A stretch of DNA of 64,000 bases from Pedobacter steynii. GTDB taxonomy: Bacteria; Bacteroidota; Bacteroidia; Sphingobacteriales; Sphingobacteriaceae. The stretch spans positions 1,674,001-1,738,000 of the forward strand of contig NZ_CP017141.1 of NCBI RefSeq assembly GCF_001721645.1. The letters are read 5' to 3'. Position numbers and translations under genes: made by a program. The notes under the pieces are model-generated. The model had not been told where the DNA came from. It ran no database searches and saw nothing but the letters and a program-made list of their open reading frames with translations. This document shows, one piece after another, positions 35,017 to 44,769 of the stretch (its first letter is position 1; each line of letters starts with the position of its first letter).

Positions 35017-35706
35017 TCAATAGTTTACCGGAAGGACTTTCATGTATTCGCTTAAAGGCATGTGTTCTGTTTTTCGGAAAGGAAGATCAGTTTGGCGTAC
35101 CTTCACAATTCTGGACACCCTGAAATCCCGATATTCCTTTCGCAAATGACACCAACCTATTAAATGCCAGTTGAAAGCGTAGAATATCAGTCCTATGGCT
35201 TCGACCTCTCGTTTACTGGGTTCTTTGCTCTGATTATTGTACTCTATTTCAATGATACACTGTGCGGATATGGCATTTTGTAATAGGGAAAGGTATTCAA
35301 ACTCGTTGTTGATTGATTGCGGCAGCTGTAGTTTAATATTGTTGTTGAGGAATTCCAGCTTTTCCTTTTGAGAATTTCTCAGGACGGCCTTGACTTTATT
35401 TAAGGCATTGGTATAGTGGTTGAGGATAGATTTATCCGCAAAACCTGCGACCAGCCTTTCCATGATCAGCAAGGCATTTGCTTCTTCTGAGTTAAAAGAA
35501 ACCGGAGGAAGAAAATAACCTTGTACAATATAATAACCTTTGGGTTGTTCAAAACTGATTGGAATCCCTTGCTCAGCCAGTGCTTTTATGTCGCGATAAA
35601 CAGTGCGGACACTGATCTCAAAGCGATCTGAGATCTGGTCTGCTGTTACGTGTTTCTTGGTTTGTAGTAAAAGCAGGATACCAAAAAGTCTGTCTATACG
35701 GTTCAT
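35017..35706 (-). CDS. HTH/WYL-domain transcriptional regulator (YafY-like)
   Basis: The 229-residue protein has a DeoR-like HTH at residues 1-55 (RIDRLFGILLLLQ then VTADQISDRFEISVRTVYRDI) and a WYL domain with IEIEYNNQSKEPSKREVEAIGL, FYAFNWHLIGWCHLRKEYRDFR and VSRIVKV. WYL regulators bind ligands, often nucleic acids or nucleotides, and usually act on nearby genes or on stress genes. Its target is unknown; no operator is obvious. It ends 7 bp from the convergent DUF6266 gene, and the amidohydrolase gene starts 134 bp away in the opposite direction. Confidence 0.9.
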   Translation of the reverse strand: MNRIDRLFGILLLLQTKKHVTADQISDRFEISVRTVYRDIKALAEQGIPISFEQPKGYYIVQGYFLPPVSFNSEEANALLIMERLVAGFADKSILNHYTNALNKVKAVLRNSQKEKLEFLNNNIKLQLPQSINNEFEYLSLLQNAISAQCIIEIEYNNQSKEPSKREVEAIGLIFYAFNWHLIGWCHLRKEYRDFRVSRIVKVRQTDLPFRKTEHMPLSEYMKVLPVNY

Positions 35707-35839
35707 GAGGTTTTTTGTTAAAGGCTGATAAAGTTACAGAACTTTTTAGATTCATGAGGCCCAGAATTAATCTGCTTTGCATAAGTTACCTGCGAAATCA
35801 ATATCTGAATTTAGGTAGAAATGTCTTTTCTTTGTGCAT

Positions 35840-37042
35840 ATGGTTTCCTACATTTCTGCATCTTATATTTATCCGGTATCTGCTCCACCTTTAAAAGACG
35901 GGGTGATTGGCATTGATGCTAACGGCTTAATTAAAGAAATTCTGACTGCTGAGGAAGCGGAATCAAAAGGAATTACCGGAATTAAATATTATCAGGGTGT
36001 ATTAGTCCCCGGATTCATTAACACCCATTGCCATCTGGAACTTTCTCATCTGAAAGGTAAGATCGACAGACATACCGGGCTTCCCGGATTTGTAGAACAG
36101 GTGATCCGTCAAAGACAGGCGGAAGAAGCCGAGGTGATTGATGCAATGGAAGAGGCCGACCGGAAGATGTATGAAAACGGGATTGTCGCGGTAGGAGATA
36201 TTTCAAATAAGCTCATCTCCAGATCAGTAAAGGAAATCAGCGGAATTTATTACCATACTTTTATCGAAGCAATGGGCTTCAACCCATCAAAGGCAATAGA
36301 TATTATCGCAGCAGCGATTGAATTGAAGAATGCATTTAAACCTTTATCCAGTTCTATTGTTCCGCATGCTCCTTATTCTGTGTCGGATGAATTGTTTCAT
36401 CAAATCCGGTTGGAAGGAGAAAAGAACAGTGACCTAATGAGTATTCATAACCAGGAAACCCCGGATGAAAATGTTTTTTTTGAACACAAAACAGGCAGTT
36501 TTTTAAAGCTTTATGAGTTCCTGGGACTGAACATCGATTTTTTTGAAGCTACCGGTAAACCTTCCTTGCCCTCTTATTTGCCCAGGCTTTCCACGAAACA
36601 AAAAACCTTACTGGTTCATAACACTTTTACCAGTCAGTCGGATATTGATTTTGCGGTAGATCAGCACCCATCATTATATTGGTGTTTATGTCCGAACGCA
36701 AACCTGTATATAGAAAATAAATTACCGCAACTGGATTCCTTTTTGAGGGCAAAGCTGAAAATTACCCTTGGTACAGACAGTCTGGCCAGTAATGATCAGC
36801 TGAGTATCATTGAAGAAATGAAAACCCTGCAGGATCATTTTAAAATCCCTTTTGAGGAGCTTCTGAAATGGGCTACCTGGAATGGTGCAGCGTTTTTAGG
36901 AATTGAAGATCGTTTTGGTAGTTTAGCTGTGGGAAAAACACCTGGTATTGTTCTTCTGGAAATTGTGGAGAACAGTGTTAGTAATGATGTGGATAACTAT
37001 GTGGATATCCTGATAAGTGGCAAAATTAAAAGAATAGCTTAG
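35840..37042 (+). CDS. Amidohydrolase family metal-dependent hydrolase
   Basis: From ATG 35840 the product has 400 residues of the COG0402 chlorohydrolase/deaminase type. It shows [18 protein letters not shown] with the metal-binding Hx[25 protein letters not shown] and [14 protein letters not shown] with the metal-binding aspartate. Family members deaminate aminopurines or related compounds; the substrate cannot be assigned. A GTG at 35834 is an alternative start, but the promoter-like TTTCTTTG ends at 35834, so ATG is preferred. It precedes the flavoenzyme gene by 5 bp. Confidence 0.85.
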   Translation: MVSYISASYIYPVSAPPLKDGVIGIDANGLIKEILTAEEAESKGITGIKYYQGVLVPGFINTHCHLELSHLKGKIDRHTGLPGFVEQVIRQRQAEEAEVIDAMEEADRKMYENGIVAVGDISNKLISRSVKEISGIYYHTFIEAMGFNPSKAIDIIAAAIELKNAFKPLSSSIVPHAPYSVSDELFHQIRLEGEKNSDLMSIHNQETPDENVFFEHKTGSFLKLYEFLGLNIDFFEATGKPSLPSYLPRLSTKQKTLLVHNTFTSQSDIDFAVDQHPSLYWCLCPNANLYIENKLPQLDSFLRAKLKITLGTDSLASNDQLSIIEEMKTLQDHFKIPFEELLKWATWNGAAFLGIEDRFGSLAVGKTPGIVLLEIVENSVSNDVDNYVDILISGKIKRIA

Positions 37043-37047
37043 TTGAT

Positions 37048-37995
37048 ATGTCGAACCGAATTACAACTTTATTTAATATACAATACCCTGTTATTCAGGC
37101 AGGAATGATTTGGTGCAGCGGCTGGAAATTAGCTGCTGCGGTATCAAATGCCGGTGGATTAGGAATTATTGGTGCAGGATCTATGTATCCGGAAGTGTTG
37201 AAAACTCATATTCGTAAATGCAAAAACGCTACTTCAAAACCCTTTGCGGTGAATGTTCCTTTGCTTTATCCTAATGTGGAAGAAATCATGAACATCATTG
37301 TGGAGGAAGGAGTGAAAATTGTATTTAGTTCTGCCGGAAATCCAGCCAGCTGGACTGGATTTTTGAAAGAAAAAGGGATTACGGTCGTTCATGTTATTGC
37401 CAATACAAAATTTGCCCTGAAAGCGGAAGCGAGCGGCGTTGATGCGATTGTTGCAGAAGGTTTCGAAGCGGGAGGGCATAATGGAAGAGAAGAAACTACG
37501 ACCATGTGTTTGATTCCTATGGTAAGGGAGCAGGTGAAAATTCCTGTGATTGCTGCCGGCGGAATCGGAAGTGGCAAAGCAGTACTTGCTGCTTTTGCTT
37601 TGGGTGCTGAGGGGGTGCAGATCGGATCAGCGTTTGCTGTTGCAGAAGAATCCTCTGCTCATCCGGATTTCAAAAACAGGATCATAGCTTCCGGAGAGGG
37701 AGACACAAAGTTGAGAATGAAAAAATTAGTTCCGGTCAGATTGCTGAAGAATACCTTTGACGAAACCATTGCGGCAGCAGAGGCTGAAGGGGCTGATGCG
37801 GAAACATTGAAACAGCTTTTGGGACGTGCCCGCGCGAAATTAGGTATGTTTGAAGGAAATTTAGAAGAAGGGGAGCTGGAGATCGGGCAGGTGTCTGCTA
37901 TGTTAAATGGGATTAAGCCGGCTGCAATAATCCTCCGGGAGATCTGGGAGGAGTTTTTAACGGAGAAAGAGCGGATCAATACGCTGGAATTTTAG
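37048..37995 (+). CDS. NPD-type FMN enzyme (nitronate monooxygenase/FabK-like)
   Basis: The 315-residue TIM-barrel flavoprotein shows YPVIQAGMIWCSG, AAAVSNAGGLGIIGAG, VDAIVAEGFEAGGHNG with the active-site region, IPVIAAGGIGSGKAVLAAFALGAEGVQIGSAF with the FMN-phosphate loop. Family members oxidise alkyl nitronates or reduce enoyl-ACP. The sequence does not decide between them. It follows the amidohydrolase by 5 bp and precedes acyP by 25 bp, so these genes form an operon. Confidence 0.88.
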   Translation: MSNRITTLFNIQYPVIQAGMIWCSGWKLAAAVSNAGGLGIIGAGSMYPEVLKTHIRKCKNATSKPFAVNVPLLYPNVEEIMNIIVEEGVKIVFSSAGNPASWTGFLKEKGITVVHVIANTKFALKAEASGVDAIVAEGFEAGGHNGREETTTMCLIPMVREQVKIPVIAAGGIGSGKAVLAAFALGAEGVQIGSAFAVAEESSAHPDFKNRIIASGEGDTKLRMKKLVPVRLLKNTFDETIAAAEAEGADAETLKQLLGRARAKLGMFEGNLEEGELEIGQVSAMLNGIKPAAIILREIWEEFLTEKERINTLEF

Positions 37996-38020
37996 ACAAA
38001 AAATAATATTCGAATTATAA

Positions 38021-38293
38021 ATGAAACATATTAAGATAAGAGTTACCGGAAAAGTGCAGGGGGTGTCCTTCAGGGCAACAACAAAAGCTATTGCAGACCA
38101 GATGGGGGTGCGCGGGATGATAAAAAATGAAAAAGATGGCAGTGTGTACATGGAAGCGGAAGGTGATGATACTTCACTGGAAGTTTTTCAGGAATGGTGC
38201 CATGAAGGTCCGGACAGGGCAAAGATTGAAAATGTTGAAGTGACTTCAGGGGAACTGAAAAACTATCGTAATTTTGAAATCATCAAAAAGTAG
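38021..38293 (+). CDS. acyP: Acylphosphatase
   Basis: The 90-residue protein has the acylphosphatase signature VTGKVQGVSFRATT with catalytic R18 and N36 in MIKNEKDGSV. It hydrolyses carboxyl-phosphate bonds of acyl phosphates such as acetyl phosphate and carbamoyl phosphate. The usual G in QGVGFR is serine here. It lies between the flavoenzyme and flippase genes, three bases before the GTG start of the latter. Confidence 0.93.
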   Translation: MKHIKIRVTGKVQGVSFRATTKAIADQMGVRGMIKNEKDGSVYMEAEGDDTSLEVFQEWCHEGPDRAKIENVEVTSGELKNYRNFEIIKK

Positions 38294-38296
38294 CGC

Positions 38297-39781
38297 GTGT
38301 CTGTAATTAAAAAGTTCCTCGGCCAGACGGCAATTTATGGTTTAAGTACCGTATTTTCCAGGCTGTTTAGTTTTATCCTGACCCCAATCTACACGGGCAA
38401 ATTTGCGGCGGGTACTTATGGGATCATGACGACCCTCTTTGCTTATGCCTCGATGATTAATGCGGTATTGGCCTTTGGAATGGAGAGTACCTATTTCAGG
38501 TATCTGAACAAACATGAAGACAGAAAACAGGAAGTTTACAACAACTCCTTTTTGTGTGTTGCTTTTATTTCCGTTTTGTTCCTGATCACTGGTCTGGTTT
38601 TTTCCAATGTAATTACCCATTACCTGACAGATGATCCTAAAAAACTGGACGACTATAGAAAATATGTTCAGTACTTCCTGTGGATCTTGTTTACGGATGC
38701 GATATGTGTGATCCCGTTTGCCAGACTAAGGGCAGATAATAAAGCCTTTAAATATAGTCTGATTAAGTTTTTGAACATTGGATGTTTTGTGGGGCTGAAC
38801 CTCATGTTCATTTATGCTATTCCTTTTATCATCAAGCATCAATGGCCTTTGTCAGAATGGTTGAATTCCTGGTTTCGCGGAAGCTGGCTTGGGTATATAT
38901 TTATAGCAAACCTTGCGGCAAGTGTTCTGACTTTTCTGATGTTATTGCCTCAGTTCTTAAAGATTCAGCTGAAATTTGACAAAGAATTGTTCGGAAAAAT
39001 GTTTTCTTATTCCTGGCCGATTCTGGTAGCAAACCTTTCTTTTATCGTCAATGAAAATCTGGATAAGGTGGTCCTGAGCTGGCTATTGCCAGAGAAAATT
39101 GCGGATCATGAAGTCGGGGTGTATGGAGCCGTTTGTAAGATTGCTGTATTTATCAGCATTTTTATTACGGCTTTCCGGCTGGGTGCGGAGCCTTTCTTCT
39201 TTAGTCATGCAAAGAATGCGAATGCGAAAAAGACTTATGCTGCCATTCTACATTATTTTGTAATTGCATTGGCCATTATGTTTGTTGGCCTGGTCGCCAA
39301 TATCGAAATCCTGAAATATTTTATCCGTAAAGAGGAATACTGGGTCGGTCTTCCGGCAGTTCCTTTTTTGTTGTTTGGTTATGTTTGTCTGGGAATTTAT
39401 ATGAACCTTTCCATCTGGTACCGGCTGTCGGATCAGACCCGTTTTGGGCTGTATATCTCCGTCATCGGCGCGCTGATTACCATTGCGCTGAACTTTGTAC
39501 TCATTCCCAGATTCAGCTATATGGGTTCTGCATGGGTGTCTATGCTGGCTTATGCGGTAATGATGGTGATTTCCTATGTTTTGGGGCAGAAATATTACCC
39601 GATACCCTATAACCTGAAAAGAATAATCAGCTACCTGCTGATCTCAGTTGTCCTGGTGATTTTATCTTTCTGGGTGTTTAACAGAAATATTTATATCGGA
39701 AATGCCATGCTTCTCGTTTTCATAGGAGGTATTGCTTACCTTGAAAAGAACGAGCTGAAAGCGATTTTACTTAAGAAATAA
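38297..39781 (+). CDS. Oligosaccharide flippase family protein (MOP exporter superfamily)
   Basis: The 494-residue protein has about 12-14 hydrophobic segments spread over its length and the N-terminal motif [20 protein letters not shown] typical of Wzx-type polysaccharide transporters. Members move undecaprenyl-linked oligosaccharides across the inner membrane. The start is GTG at 38297; no ATG stands nearby in frame. It is far from the polysaccharide locus at the window start and sits with dut, so it may have a general cell-envelope substrate, as is common at this Bacteroidota locus. Confidence 0.85.
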   Translation: MSVIKKFLGQTAIYGLSTVFSRLFSFILTPIYTGKFAAGTYGIMTTLFAYASMINAVLAFGMESTYFRYLNKHEDRKQEVYNNSFLCVAFISVLFLITGLVFSNVITHYLTDDPKKLDDYRKYVQYFLWILFTDAICVIPFARLRADNKAFKYSLIKFLNIGCFVGLNLMFIYAIPFIIKHQWPLSEWLNSWFRGSWLGYIFIANLAASVLTFLMLLPQFLKIQLKFDKELFGKMFSYSWPILVANLSFIVNENLDKVVLSWLLPEKIADHEVGVYGAVCKIAVFISIFITAFRLGAEPFFFSHAKNANAKKTYAAILHYFVIALAIMFVGLVANIEILKYFIRKEEYWVGLPAVPFLLFGYVCLGIYMNLSIWYRLSDQTRFGLYISVIGALITIALNFVLIPRFSYMGSAWVSMLAYAVMMVISYVLGQKYYPIPYNLKRIISYLLISVVLVILSFWVFNRNIYIGNAMLLVFIGGIAYLEKNELKAILLKK

Positions 39782-39807
39782 AAAGATTAACAACAATATA
39801 TACAACA

Positions 39808-40239
39808 ATGAAGATTAATATCATTAACAATTCCGGACATGCTTTACCCCAATATGAAACTGCTCATGCAGCTGGTATGGATATGCGTGCCTTCACAGAA
39901 ACTGAAATCACTATTAAACCTTTACAGCGTGTTTTGATTCCAACAGGTTTACATATTGAATTGCCGGTAGGTTATGAAGCTCAGATCCGACCACGTAGCG
40001 GATTGGCCTATAAACATGGCATCAGTATTGTGAATTCTCCCGGAACGATTGATGCGGATTACCGTGGAGAGATTAAGGTATTGTTGGTGAACCTTTCTGA
40101 TACCGACTTTGTAGTCAATAATGGAGACAGGATTGCACAAATGGTCATCGCTAAACATGAAACAATTTCATGGGAAACGGTAGAAGAATTAAGTGACACG
40201 GTACGTGGTGCAGGCGGATACGGACACACCGGAAAATAA
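39808..40239 (+). CDS. dut: dUTP diphosphatase
   Basis: The 143-residue trimeric dUTPase shows all five motifs: [49 protein letters not shown] and a C-terminal [10 protein letters not shown]. It cleaves dUTP to dUMP and pyrophosphate, keeping uracil out of DNA and feeding thymidylate synthesis. It lies 26 bp after the flippase and 13 bp before the TPR gene. Confidence 0.97.
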   Translation: MKINIINNSGHALPQYETAHAAGMDMRAFTETEITIKPLQRVLIPTGLHIELPVGYEAQIRPRSGLAYKHGISIVNSPGTIDADYRGEIKVLLVNLSDTDFVVNNGDRIAQMVIAKHETISWETVEELSDTVRGAGGYGHTGK

Positions 40240-40252
40240 AATTTAAAAAAAA

Positions 40253-41950
40253 ATGAAGCAAGGGTCTCTTTTACTGTCATTACTTTTTGCAGGTTTATCA
40301 GCTGTAGCACAACAGCCCGTAAATCCGGTATTGGATAGTAATGCAGTAAAAAACCTGTTCTTCGCCGGCCTTCGGGAAAAGCTGAATGAAAATTATAGTA
40401 AGGCCGGGGAGAGCTTCAGCAAGATATTAACCATAGACCCGAATAATGCCGCTGTGCATTATGAAATTGCAAACCTCAACTACCGGCAGAATAAGCTGGA
40501 GGAAGCAGAAATTTCGATTAAGAAATCCGTTGCACTGGATGCAAATAACCTTTGGTACTGGAAATTACTGGCCGAGTTGTATAAACGTAAAGGGAATATG
40601 GAAGGTCTGGTGACCGTCTTTACGCAGATGATCCGCCTGTCGCCGGAAAATGATGCTTATTATTTCGATAAGTCCAATGCCTATCTCCTGATGGGAAAGA
40701 CGGAGGAGGCCTTAAAAGGTTATGACCTTCTGGAGCAAAAATTCGGTCCTTCAAAGGCGCTGACTCAGGCCAGGCAAAGAATTACACTTGGAACGGGCAA
40801 AACGGCAACCAAAGAGGAAGTCGATAAAATCATTGCTGAGGGACAGAATGATGTGAAAGGACTGCTCGAAATGAGTGAGTCATTGATGGAAAAAGGGCAG
40901 CATGAAACTGCTTTGCCCTTGTTGCAGCGGGCGAAGACGGTAGAGCCGGGAAATTACGAAGTAGATCTGGCCCTCGCCGATTATTACCGGAACTCAAAAA
41001 ACAGCACAGCTGCAGGCTTGTCATTAAGAACTGCTTTTGCCAACCCGGAGATGCCGGCAGAACGGAAGATGAAAATTATAATGATGCTTGCAGGAGGAGC
41101 GGGCAGAAATAAGCTGAGGGCCCAGGAAGCGGTAGAGCTGGCGAAAATCATGGTGCAATCTCATCCATCTGATCCAAAGTCTCTGGCCTTATACGGAGAT
41201 GTTTTATATCAACAGGGAAACCTCTCTGAGGCTTTAACCCAGTATCAGCTGGTCCTGAAAAGTACAGAGGATTTGTATACGGTCTGGGAGCAGGTGCTTC
41301 ATATTCAAACCAGTCTGGGTTTATATAAAGAAGCTGTAAAAACCGGAGACGCTGCACTGAACATTTATCCCAATCAAGCCATTCTTTACTATTATACTGC
41401 TTTTGCTTTGCATCGCGACAATCAAAACGGAGCTGCTATGGGCAATATCAAAACTGCCTTACAGCTGGATGGAGAAAATAAAGACCTTCAGGCACTGATC
41501 CTGGGGTTGCAGGGTGAAATCTTAATTGATGAGCAAAAATTTTCTGAAGCCAATGCTGCTTTTGATAAAGCTGTAGCGCTGGCTCCAACAAACTACCTGT
41601 TGTTAAATAACTATGCTTTTTATCTGGCATTAAGGAATCAGCATCTTGCCAAAGCAGAATCATTAGTTGCGAAAGCTGCTGCTGCAATGCCGGAAAACCA
41701 ATCTGTTGCGGATACTTATGCACTGGTTCTGCTGAAACTGGAAAAATACGACCAGGCCAGGGTATGGGCAGAGCGGGCTTTACAAAATGAGGGCTCAAAG
41801 AATGGCTTGTATCTGGAGCATTATGGTGACATTTTATTCTTAAAAGGAGAAAAAGAACTGGCATTGATCCAATGGCAAAAAGCGAAGGAAGCGGGAAATG
41901 ACTCCGAAAATTTAAACCGAAAGATCAATGAAAAGAAATATATTAAATAA
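40253..41950 (+). CDS. Secreted tetratricopeptide repeat protein
   Basis: The 565-residue protein has a signal peptide (MKQGSLLLSLLFAGLSAVAQQ) and a body made of TPR-type helix pairs, for example YEIANLNYRQNKLEEAEISIKK, ALYGDVLYQQGNLSEALTQY and NYAFYLALRNQHLAKAESLV. It is likely a periplasmic scaffold. dut-TPR-DUF4292-M23-like order is a recurring Bacteroidota arrangement, so a role in the cell envelope is likely. It overlaps the DUF4292 gene by 23 bp. Confidence 0.87.
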   Translation: MKQGSLLLSLLFAGLSAVAQQPVNPVLDSNAVKNLFFAGLREKLNENYSKAGESFSKILTIDPNNAAVHYEIANLNYRQNKLEEAEISIKKSVALDANNLWYWKLLAELYKRKGNMEGLVTVFTQMIRLSPENDAYYFDKSNAYLLMGKTEEALKGYDLLEQKFGPSKALTQARQRITLGTGKTATKEEVDKIIAEGQNDVKGLLEMSESLMEKGQHETALPLLQRAKTVEPGNYEVDLALADYYRNSKNSTAAGLSLRTAFANPEMPAERKMKIIMMLAGGAGRNKLRAQEAVELAKIMVQSHPSDPKSLALYGDVLYQQGNLSEALTQYQLVLKSTEDLYTVWEQVLHIQTSLGLYKEAVKTGDAALNIYPNQAILYYYTAFALHRDNQNGAAMGNIKTALQLDGENKDLQALILGLQGEILIDEQKFSEANAAFDKAVALAPTNYLLLNNYAFYLALRNQHLAKAESLVAKAAAAMPENQSVADTYALVLLKLEKYDQARVWAERALQNEGSKNGLYLEHYGDILFLKGEKELALIQWQKAKEAGNDSENLNRKINEKKYIK

Positions 41951-42716
41951 AGTCTTGCTGCTGACTTTGCTGGCATTCACAATGGCCTGTAAGACAAAGA
42001 AGAAAGTGGTGGTGGTCCCTCCGGTTTCGGATTCTGTTGTGGTGGACCGTAAAAAGGCAGAAACACTACAGTTGTTGCAGCAAAAAGATGTGGCTTTTAC
42101 AACTTTATCCTTAAAGGGGAAAGCCCGGCTGGAGATCAATGGTGTTTCCAACAACGTAAGTATGAATATCCGCATCAGGAAAGATGAGGGGATCTGGGTG
42201 AGTGTTACGGGCTTAATGGGAATTGAAGGGGCCAGGGCACTCATTACGCCGGACAGTATTAAAGTGATGAACAAGCTGCAGAGTGTATACCTGAAAAAAC
42301 CATTTAGCTATGTGCACCGCTTTTCGAATAAACAGGTATCCTTTAAAATGCTTCAGGCGATTTTATCCGGAAATACCATTCCGGAACTTATGACTGAAAG
42401 TTCAGCCCTGCAGCTTGAGAACGGGGTCTGGGTATTACAGGGGGAGCAGGCAGAGCTTGGTTACCGGGTTCTATTCAATACCTTACTGAAGGTTTCAGAG
42501 AGCAATCTGAACGATCTGAAATCCTGGAAGGCGCTAAAGGTGGTTTACGGTGATTATCAAAATATGAACGGCACCTTATTTCCTACCAGTTTAAGTATCA
42601 ATTCGATGGCGGGTACGCAGAAGATTAATCTGGATCTGGATTTTTCAAAAGTAGAAAGCAATGTTCCGGTAGAATTTCCGTTTAATGTTCCAGGTAAGTA
42701 TGAAGTATTAAACTGA
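41928..42716 (+). CDS. DUF4292 family lipoprotein
   Basis: The 262-residue product begins MKRNILNKVLLLTLLAFTMAC, a lipoprotein signal with the lipidated cysteine at 21. The body (TTLSLKGKARLEINGVS, IWVSVTGLMGIEGARALIT) resembles LolA/LolB-like or outer membrane lipoprotein folds. DUF4292 has no fixed function; the fold similarity suggests lipid or lipoprotein handling. It overlaps the TPR gene by 23 bp and precedes the EnvC-like gene by 22 bp. Confidence 0.85.
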   Translation: MKRNILNKVLLLTLLAFTMACKTKKKVVVVPPVSDSVVVDRKKAETLQLLQQKDVAFTTLSLKGKARLEINGVSNNVSMNIRIRKDEGIWVSVTGLMGIEGARALITPDSIKVMNKLQSVYLKKPFSYVHRFSNKQVSFKMLQAILSGNTIPELMTESSALQLENGVWVLQGEQAELGYRVLFNTLLKVSESNLNDLKSWKALKVVYGDYQNMNGTLFPTSLSINSMAGTQKINLDLDFSKVESNVPVEFPFNVPGKYEVLN

Positions 42717-42725
42717 TTTTTTTCA

Positions 42726-42733
42726 TACTTTTG
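42726..42733 (+). promoter_or_regulatory. Perfect -7 promoter box before EnvC-like gene
   Basis: TACTTTTG matches TAnnTTTG and ends six bases before ATG 42739, so the start site would lie about at the ATG. No clear -33 element is seen. Confidence 0.4.
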
Positions 42734-42738
42734 ACGCA

Positions 42739-44064
42739 ATGAAGCTAAATAAATTACTTTTACTCCTAATATTTGTATTATCCGCAACAATAGCCGTTGC
42801 GCAAAACAGTTCAGAGCTTAAAAGAAAAAAGGAAGCTATTCAACGTGAAATAGAACTCTTGCAGAGGAACCTTACCAAAACTGCAAAGAATAAGAAACTT
42901 ACTCAAAGTCAGATTAATGCCTTAAACACGCAGATCAGTTTGATGCAGAATAAAATTGCGGTCATCAATTCCGAGATCAAAAATCTTGATAATCAGATTC
43001 ATGAAAATACCAATACGGTAATTAATTTAAAGGGGCAGCTTTCGCAGCTCAAGAAAGAATATGCCGGTATGATCCGCTTCGCCCAGCGCAACCGGAATGC
43101 CTATGAAAAGATGATGTTTGTATTTGCCGCCAGTGATTTCAATCAGGCTTATAAGCGGATTAAGTACCTGCAGCAATTTGGGCAATACCGGAAGAAGCAG
43201 GCGGGATATATTCAGGGAACACAAAAAGACTTAAACTATAAGATTGTTGTTCTTGATAAAAATTTAAAGGAAAAAAGCAGCCTGCTCCATGAACAGGAGA
43301 ATGAAAAAGATAAGCTGGGCAAGAATAAAAACGAACAGGCCCAGGTATTAAACAAAATCAGTAAACAGGAAAAGCAATACAAACAGGATATCGTTGCCCG
43401 TAAAAAGCAACAGGCACAGATTGACAGGAGTATCCGTGCAGCTATTGCCCGTGAGATTGCCATTGCAAAAAAGAAAGCCGAAGAAGCGGCCCGCGCGGCA
43501 GAAAGAGCTGCAGCTGCAAGAGCGGCTGCGGAACGTGCTGCTGCACTGGCTAAAGCTAAAGCTGAAAATAAACCTGCTCCGGCAGCAGTAGCAGCAAAAC
43601 CTAAAACGGTGACTGCCAATAGCAGCAACAATTACCTGACTGCCACTCCGGAAGCGGCAAGGTTATCTGCCGCCTTTGAAAGTAACAGAGGCTCTCTGCC
43701 ATGGCCGGTAGCAACTGGTACAACTACAGAGAGTTTCGGTAAACATAAAGAGGGGCAGGCTAGCTACGATAATGCAGGAATTACCATTCAGACCAATGAA
43801 GGTGCGGCGGTAAGGGCGGTATTTAACGGAAAAGTTACTAAAGTTGGAAATGCCCTAGGAAGGTATTATGTCCTGATCAAACACGGACAATTTTTTACCG
43901 TCTATCAGAACCTGAAATCGGTGAGCGTAGGGCAGGGAGACGATGTGAGTACTAAACAAACCATAGGTACCGTAGCTTCTTCAGGAGACATCCCTGAACT
44001 CCAGTTTCAGATCTACAGAGGAACAGTTGCGCAAAATCCTGCAGGATGGCTTTCCGGAAAATAG
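42739..44064 (+). CDS. EnvC-like coiled-coil protein with degenerate M23 domain
   Basis: The 441-residue protein has a signal peptide ending near VAQNS, two long coiled-coil segments (about 22-115 and 155-225), an alanine-rich linker (235-290) and a LytM/M23 domain (about 310-441). The zinc ligands of M23 peptidases are missing: HxGxD is replaced by N345-A-G-I-T349, the YAHL histidine by N391 (YQNL) and the HLHF region by L421-Q422. The protein is thus probably a non-catalytic regulator of amidases, like E. coli EnvC, acting in the periplasm at the division site. I would not call it an active peptidase. Confidence 0.85.
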   Translation: MKLNKLLLLLIFVLSATIAVAQNSSELKRKKEAIQREIELLQRNLTKTAKNKKLTQSQINALNTQISLMQNKIAVINSEIKNLDNQIHENTNTVINLKGQLSQLKKEYAGMIRFAQRNRNAYEKMMFVFAASDFNQAYKRIKYLQQFGQYRKKQAGYIQGTQKDLNYKIVVLDKNLKEKSSLLHEQENEKDKLGKNKNEQAQVLNKISKQEKQYKQDIVARKKQQAQIDRSIRAAIAREIAIAKKKAEEAARAAERAAAARAAAERAAALAKAKAENKPAPAAVAAKPKTVTANSSNNYLTATPEAARLSAAFESNRGSLPWPVATGTTTESFGKHKEGQASYDNAGITIQTNEGAAVRAVFNGKVTKVGNALGRYYVLIKHGQFFTVYQNLKSVSVGQGDDVSTKQTIGTVASSGDIPELQFQIYRGTVAQNPAGWLSGK

Positions 44065-44084
44065 AGGATTGCGCGAGAAATGTT

Positions 44085-44092
44085 TATATTTG
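44085..44092 (+). promoter_or_regulatory. Perfect -7 box before the first tatA-like gene
   Basis: TATATTTG matches TAnnTTTG and ends 28 bp before ATG 44121; TTG at 44069-44071 is only 13 bp upstream, shorter than usual. Confidence 0.35.
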
Positions 44093-44120
44093 TATAACAG
44101 ATTAAAAAATAGGGAGTAAA

Positions 44121-44513
44121 ATGTATACAGGTACAGTATTGGAATTCTTAAATATGGGCGGTGGAGAGATCATGCTCATTCTGGCTGTAGTGCTTTTGTT
44201 ATTTGGTGGTAAAAAATTACCTGAACTGGCACGTGGCTTAGGAAAAGGAATCCGTGATTTTAAAGATGCCTCGGAAGGCGTAAAGAGAGAAATCCATCGC
44301 AACATTAATTCCGTAGGTATAGTGGACGACATTGAGTCGGTTGTTAAGGACAATAACAATGACCGTCATCATCCAACTGAATCCAGCCTTGAAGAACAAA
44401 TGTACCCGGGCAGTAACGCTGCCAAAGAAGGAATAGATTTAGATAAGAAGGAAGCTCTTGCTGATCATAGCAATGAAAATCCTAAAATAGAAACAGATAA
44501 AACACAACTTTAA
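44121..44513 (+). CDS. TatA/E-family twin-arginine translocase protein, long C-tail
   Basis: The 130-residue protein has the TatA signature: an N-terminal helix [27 protein letters not shown], then an amphipathic helix and a charged tail of about 85 residues rich in Glu, Asn, Asp and Lys. TatA forms the channel for folded proteins carrying twin-arginine leaders. The DUF2264 and GH125 leaders in this window could be substrates. TatC is not seen here. The preceding GGGAG gives a plausible ribosome site. Confidence 0.85.
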   Translation: MYTGTVLEFLNMGGGEIMLILAVVLLLFGGKKLPELARGLGKGIRDFKDASEGVKREIHRNINSVGIVDDIESVVKDNNNDRHHPTESSLEEQMYPGSNAAKEGIDLDKKEALADHSNENPKIETDKTQL

Positions 44514-44523
44514 CTAAAATATC

Positions 44524-44730
44524 ATGTCAAACCCCATAATGATTGCCGGTTTAGGAGGCACAGAAATCGCCGTTATTCTTGTCATTGTTTTGCTACTTTT
44601 CGGTGGTAAAAAAATTCCTGAATTAATGCGTGGTTTAGGTAAAGGTATTAAGGAATTTAAAGATGGAAAAGAAGGTGTGGATGGTACTGATACTACAGTA
44701 GAACACAACCGTACTAACAAACCTTTATAG
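44524..44730 (+). CDS. tatA: Twin-arginine translocase subunit TatA
   Basis: The 68-residue protein has the same core as the previous gene: [34 protein letters not shown]. It is a minimal TatA with no long tail. The two genes are 10 bp apart and probably co-transcribed; a tandem pair suggests duplication followed by different tail lengths. They are inner membrane proteins. Confidence 0.9.
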   Translation: MSNPIMIAGLGGTEIAVILVIVLLLFGGKKIPELMRGLGKGIKEFKDGKEGVDGTDTTVEHNRTNKPL

Positions 44731-44769
44731 GTTTTAGTCCATTTTTTAAATTTAACCTATTCTTGAAAT

